Under the pieces are notes generated by a model. That model had not been told where the DNA came from, did not search any database, and saw only the letters and a program-made list of their open reading frames with translations. From Pseudonocardia kunmingensis (GTDB lineage: Bacteria > Actinomycetota > Actinomycetes > Mycobacteriales > Pseudonocardiaceae), in the NCBI RefSeq assembly GCF_006716445.1, contig NZ_VFPA01000006.1, forward strand, positions 310,001 to 374,000: 64,000 nucleotides of DNA. Reading direction: 5' to 3'. Made by a program: the position numbers and the translations under genes. Positions 61,515-64,000 of the stretch are shown piece after piece; positions within the stretch are counted from its first letter, which is position 1; each line of letters opens with the position of its first letter.

Positions 61515-62501
61515 GTGCACGTCGCCGACCCGGCGCGCTACGACGCCATGCCCTACCGCCGTGCCGGGCGCAGTGGCCTGAGGCTGCCCGCCGTGTCGCT
61601 GGGCCTGTGGCACAACTTCGGCCACGACAAGGCGCAGGAGACCCAGCGCGCCGTGCTGCGCCGCGCGTTCGACCTCGGCGTCACCCACTTCGACCTGGCC
61701 AACAACTACGGCCCGCCGCCCGGGTCGGCCGAGGAGAACTTCGGCCGGCACTTCGCCGCCGACCTGCGCCCCTACCGCGACGAGATCCTGATCTCGACGA
61801 AGGCCGGCTACCTCATGTGGGACGGCCCGTACGGCGAGTGGGGCTCGCGCAAGAACCTGCTGGCCAGCCTCGACCGGAGCCTCGGGCGGATGGGCCTGGA
61901 GTACGTCGACGTCTTCTACTCCCACCGTCCCGACCCGGACACGCCGCTCGAGGAGACGATGGGCGCCCTGCACTCGGCCGTGCAGCAGGGCAAGGCCCTC
62001 TACGTCGGGGTCTCGAACTACTCGCCCGAGCAGACCCGCGAGGCGGCGCGCGTCCTCGCCGGGCTCGGCACGCCGCTGCTGATCCACCAGCCCCGCTACT
62101 CGATGCTCGACCGCTGGGTGGAGGACGGGCTGCTCGACGTGCTCGACGAGGTCGGTGCCGGCTCGATCGCCTACTCGCCGCTCGCCCAGGGCCTGCTGAC
62201 CGACCGGTACCTCGACGGCGTCCCGCCCGACTCCCGCGCCGGTGGGGCGAGCCCCTTCCTGGCGGCGGAGGGCATCACCGCCGAGCGCCTCGCCGCCGTC
62301 CGCGCGCTGAACGCCGTCGCGCAGGGCCGCGGCCAGACGCTGGCCCAGACGGCGATCGCCTGGGTGCTGCGGCGCGGGCGGATCACCTCCGCGCTGGTGG
62401 GGGCGAGCAGCGTGCGGCAGCTGGAGGACACCGTCGCGGCCACCGCGAACCTCGACTTCACCGACGAGGAGCTCGCCGAGATCGAGCGCCATCTGCCCTG
62501 A
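61515..62501 (+). CDS. Aldo/keto reductase (YghZ/MgrA-like)
   Basis: A 328-residue NADPH-dependent reductase. FDLGVTHFDLANNYGPPPGSAEENFG has the catalytic Asp and Tyr (D in HFDLAN, Y in NNYG); ILISTKAGYLMWDGPYGEWGSRKNLLASLDRSLGRMGLEYVDVFYSHRPD follows, typical of the YghZ/MgrA branch that reduces L-glyceraldehyde 3-phosphate and methylglyoxal. GTG 61515 follows AGGAG. Possible scavenger of aldehydes from the sugar-acid pathway upstream (inference). Confidence 0.93.
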   Translation: MHVADPARYDAMPYRRAGRSGLRLPAVSLGLWHNFGHDKAQETQRAVLRRAFDLGVTHFDLANNYGPPPGSAEENFGRHFAADLRPYRDEILISTKAGYLMWDGPYGEWGSRKNLLASLDRSLGRMGLEYVDVFYSHRPDPDTPLEETMGALHSAVQQGKALYVGVSNYSPEQTREAARVLAGLGTPLLIHQPRYSMLDRWVEDGLLDVLDEVGAGSIAYSPLAQGLLTDRYLDGVPPDSRAGGASPFLAAEGITAERLAAVRALNAVAQGRGQTLAQTAIAWVLRRGRITSALVGASSVRQLEDTVAATANLDFTDEELAEIERHLP

Positions 62502-62563
62502 TCTCGACCGGATCGGGCGTTCCCGACTGACGGGAACGGCTCGGGCGTCCTACGCTCCGCGGC

Positions 62564-63184
62564 ATGGCGCGGTACTTCGATGTCCACCCGGTCGACCCCC
62601 AGCGACGCGCGATCGGGCAGGTGGCCTCGATCGTCCGCGACGGCGGCCTGATCGCCTATCCCACCGACTCCTGCTTCGCGCTGGGCTGCCAGCTCGGCGA
62701 CCCGAAGGGGATCGAGCGGATCCGGGAGATCCGCCGGCTCGACGACAAGCACCACTTCACCCTCGTCTGCCGCGACTTCGCCCAGCTCGGGCAGTTCGTG
62801 CAGATCAGCAACCGGGTGTTCCGCAGCGTGAAGGCCGCCACCCCCGGCCAGTACACGTTCATCCTCCCGGCCACGAAGGAGGTGCCGCGGCGGCTGCTGC
62901 ACCCCAAGAAGAAGACCGTCGGCGTGCGCATCCCGCAGCACACGGCGGCCCAGGCGCTGCTCGCGGAGCTGGGCGAGCCGCTGCTGTCCTCCACCCTGCT
63001 GCTGCCCGACGAGCCCGAGCCGCTCACCCAGGGCTGGGAGATCAAGGAGCGGCTCGACACGGCGCTGGACGCGGTGCTCGACTCCGGCGACTGCGGCACC
63101 GAGCCCACTACGGTCGTCGACTTCTCCGGCCCCGAGCCCGAGATCGTCCGCAGGGGCGCGGGCGACCCCGGGCGGTTCGAGTAG
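62564..63184 (+). CDS. YciO/YrdC/Sua5-type protein
   Basis: A 206-residue protein with the YrdC/Sua5 fold: GGLIAYPTDSCFALGCQLGDPKGIERIREIRRLDDKHHFTLVCRDF (about 27-72), PGQYTFILPATKEVPRRLLHPKKKTVGVRIP and LSSTLLLP. The family binds double-stranded RNA or makes the L-threonylcarbamoyl-AMP for tRNA t6A. The KTVGVRIP block and the lack of the Sua5 C-terminal domain fit the YciO branch. The role here is uncertain; the true t6A enzyme may be elsewhere. Confidence 0.9.
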   Translation: MARYFDVHPVDPQRRAIGQVASIVRDGGLIAYPTDSCFALGCQLGDPKGIERIREIRRLDDKHHFTLVCRDFAQLGQFVQISNRVFRSVKAATPGQYTFILPATKEVPRRLLHPKKKTVGVRIPQHTAAQALLAELGEPLLSSTLLLPDEPEPLTQGWEIKERLDTALDAVLDSGDCGTEPTTVVDFSGPEPEIVRRGAGDPGRFE

Positions 63185-63189
63185 CCGCG

Positions 63190-63492
63190 CTACCCGCCGG
63201 CCATCGCGCCCACCACCAGGAACGGCTCCCGGCCTGCCGCCACGGCGGCCGGCAGCAGCGCGTCCGGCTCGTCGTGGGAGAGGTCCTCCTCGCAGGCGAA
63301 GAACCGCACGAAGGCGCGCCGGCGCAGGGTCGTGTGGTCGCGGATGGTGCCGCGCAGGACGGGGTGGCGGGCCTCGAGCGCGTCGAGCACCGACCGCTGG
63401 GTGACCGGACCGCTGACCTCGAGCGCGACCTCGCCGTCCACCTGCGCGAGCTTGCGCAGGTGGGCCGGGAGCTTGACCCGTACCGCGTTCAC
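63190..63492 (-). CDS. MoaD/ThiS-like beta-grasp protein
   Basis: A 100-residue ubiquitin-like protein: VNAVRVKLPAHLRKLAQVDGEVALEV, then SVLDALEARHPVLRGTIRD and the C-terminal AMAGG, with the diglycine end needed for thiocarboxylation or conjugation. GTG 63492 overlaps the stop of the BNR-repeat gene by four bases. The pair with a BNR/sialidase-like protein is a recurring actinobacterial arrangement from memory; its purpose is unknown. Confidence 0.82.
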   Translation of the reverse strand: MNAVRVKLPAHLRKLAQVDGEVALEVSGPVTQRSVLDALEARHPVLRGTIRDHTTLRRRAFVRFFACEEDLSHDEPDALLPAAVAAGREPFLVVGAMAGG

Positions 63493-64000
63493 GGCAGCAT
63501 CTGGACCTGCACCGACAGCACCGCCGGCAGGTCCCGCACGATCGGTGCCCACGTGTCGCCCGCGTCGGGGGACGCGTACACCTGGCCGCCCGTGGTGCCG
63601 AAGTACACGCCGCACTCGTCGAGCCCGTCGACCGCCATCGCGTCGCGCAGGACGTTGACGTAGCAGTGCTGCTGCGGCAGTCCCGTCGTGAGCGGTTCCC
63701 ACTCGTGGCCGCCGGTGCGGCTGCGGAACACCCGCAGCCTGCCCTCGGGCGGGAAGTGCTCGGAGTCGCTGGTGATGGGCACGACGTAGACGGTGTCCGG
63801 CTCGTGGGCGTGCACCTCGATCGGGAACCCGAAGTCGGTGGGCAGGGCGTCGCCGATGTCGTACCAGTGCGCGCCCCCGTCGTCGCTGCGCATCACGTCC
63901 CAGTGCTTCTGCATGTACAACGTGTCCGGGCGGTCGGGATGCATCGCCAGGTTGTGGACGCAGTGGCCGACCTCGGCGTCGTCGTCGGGGATGCCCTCGG
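63489..64000 (-). CDS. BNR-repeat (sialidase-like) protein, 3' part
   Basis: The last about 170 codons of a gene that begins beyond the window. Repeated S/G-x-D-x-G-x-T/H-W blocks (MRSDDGGAHWYDIG, FRSRTGGHEWEPL, YASPDAGDTWAPI) are Asp-box repeats of the beta-propeller type, found in sialidase-like and glycosyl-hydrolase-like proteins. No catalytic assignment is possible from this end. It overlaps the MoaD-like gene by four bases. Confidence 0.8.
   Translation of the reverse strand, partial: EGIPDDDAEVGHCVHNLAMHPDRPDTLYMQKHWDVMRSDDGGAHWYDIGDALPTDFGFPIEVHAHEPDTVYVVPITSDSEHFPPEGRLRVFRSRTGGHEWEPLTTGLPQQHCYVNVLRDAMAVDGLDECGVYFGTTGGQVYASPDAGDTWAPIVRDLPAVLSVQVQMLP

Overview
The window is very GC-rich DNA with GTG starts, many 4-bp ATGA/GTGA gene overlaps and strongly GC-biased third codon positions. 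CsoR, a DUF222/HNH (13E12-type) remnant, DUF1707 and DUF3040 proteins, mycothiol-type DinB/MDMPI proteins and an L,D-transpeptidase all point to an actinobacterium, most likely a Pseudonocardiaceae member such as Pseudonocardia (inference from protein style, not from a marker gene). No rRNA, tRNA, CRISPR array, insertion sequence or prophage was seen.

Layout. (A) 1-11.3 kb is a housekeeping mixture: the end of an amino-acid permease gene, DinB-like protein, DoxX-like protein, mtnA, a TetR regulator with a palindromic operator, CsoR, a flippase fused to a kinase domain, an overlapping NCS1 permease / isochorismatase / GOLPH3-like operon, DUF3040, a broken 13E12 HNH gene and an L,D-transpeptidase. 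(B) 11.4-20.7 kb has a heterodimeric ABC exporter with complementary degenerate ATPase motifs, a giant indolepyruvate ferredoxin oxidoreductase with a divergent Lrp regulator, and an FAD monooxygenase. (C) 20.8-31.9 kb is a carbon-phosphorus lyase locus, phnD-C-E(E1E2 fused)-F-G-H-I-(JK fused)-L-M plus an inositol-monophosphatase-family gene. (D) 32.2-34.7 kb has KDPG aldolase, KDG kinase and a pirin. (E) 34.8-40.7 kb has a DUF1707 protein, a bifunctional penicillin-binding protein and hydrolases. (F) 40.9-51.3 kb is a polysaccharide utilisation locus: secreted beta-helix protein, LacI regulator with a clear promoter/operator, sugar ABC transporter, SDR, two heparinase II/III-family lyases and a YesL-like protein. 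(G) 51.3-53.0 kb has a GntR regulator and a DapA-family aldolase. (H) 53.3-61.0 kb has a tripartite tricarboxylate transporter, LysR, and a sugar-diacid pathway (glucarate dehydratase, L-talarate/galactarate-type dehydratase, KdgD). (I) 61-64 kb has a coiled-coil protein with an internal tandem repeat, an aldo/keto reductase, a YciO-like protein, a MoaD-like protein and the end of a BNR-repeat protein.

How the genes work together. Regions D, F and H form a uronate/aldarate catabolic neighbourhood. The lyases of F would release unsaturated uronates, the SDR could reduce 4-deoxy-5-keto-uronate to KDG, and KdgK plus Eda (D) would take KDG to pyruvate and glyceraldehyde 3-phosphate. Region H would import and dehydrate glucarate/galactarate towards 2-oxoglutarate semialdehyde. 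Region C would let the cell use phosphonates as a phosphorus source.

The most unusual feature is a set of six long palindromes of four unrelated sequence types, most sitting exactly on gene junctions. Several have become coding sequence. One lies in the seam of an in-frame phnJ-phnK fusion, one carries the overlapping stop/start codons of the oxidoreductase and ABC genes, and two copies of another encode parts of both ends of the YesL-like protein.
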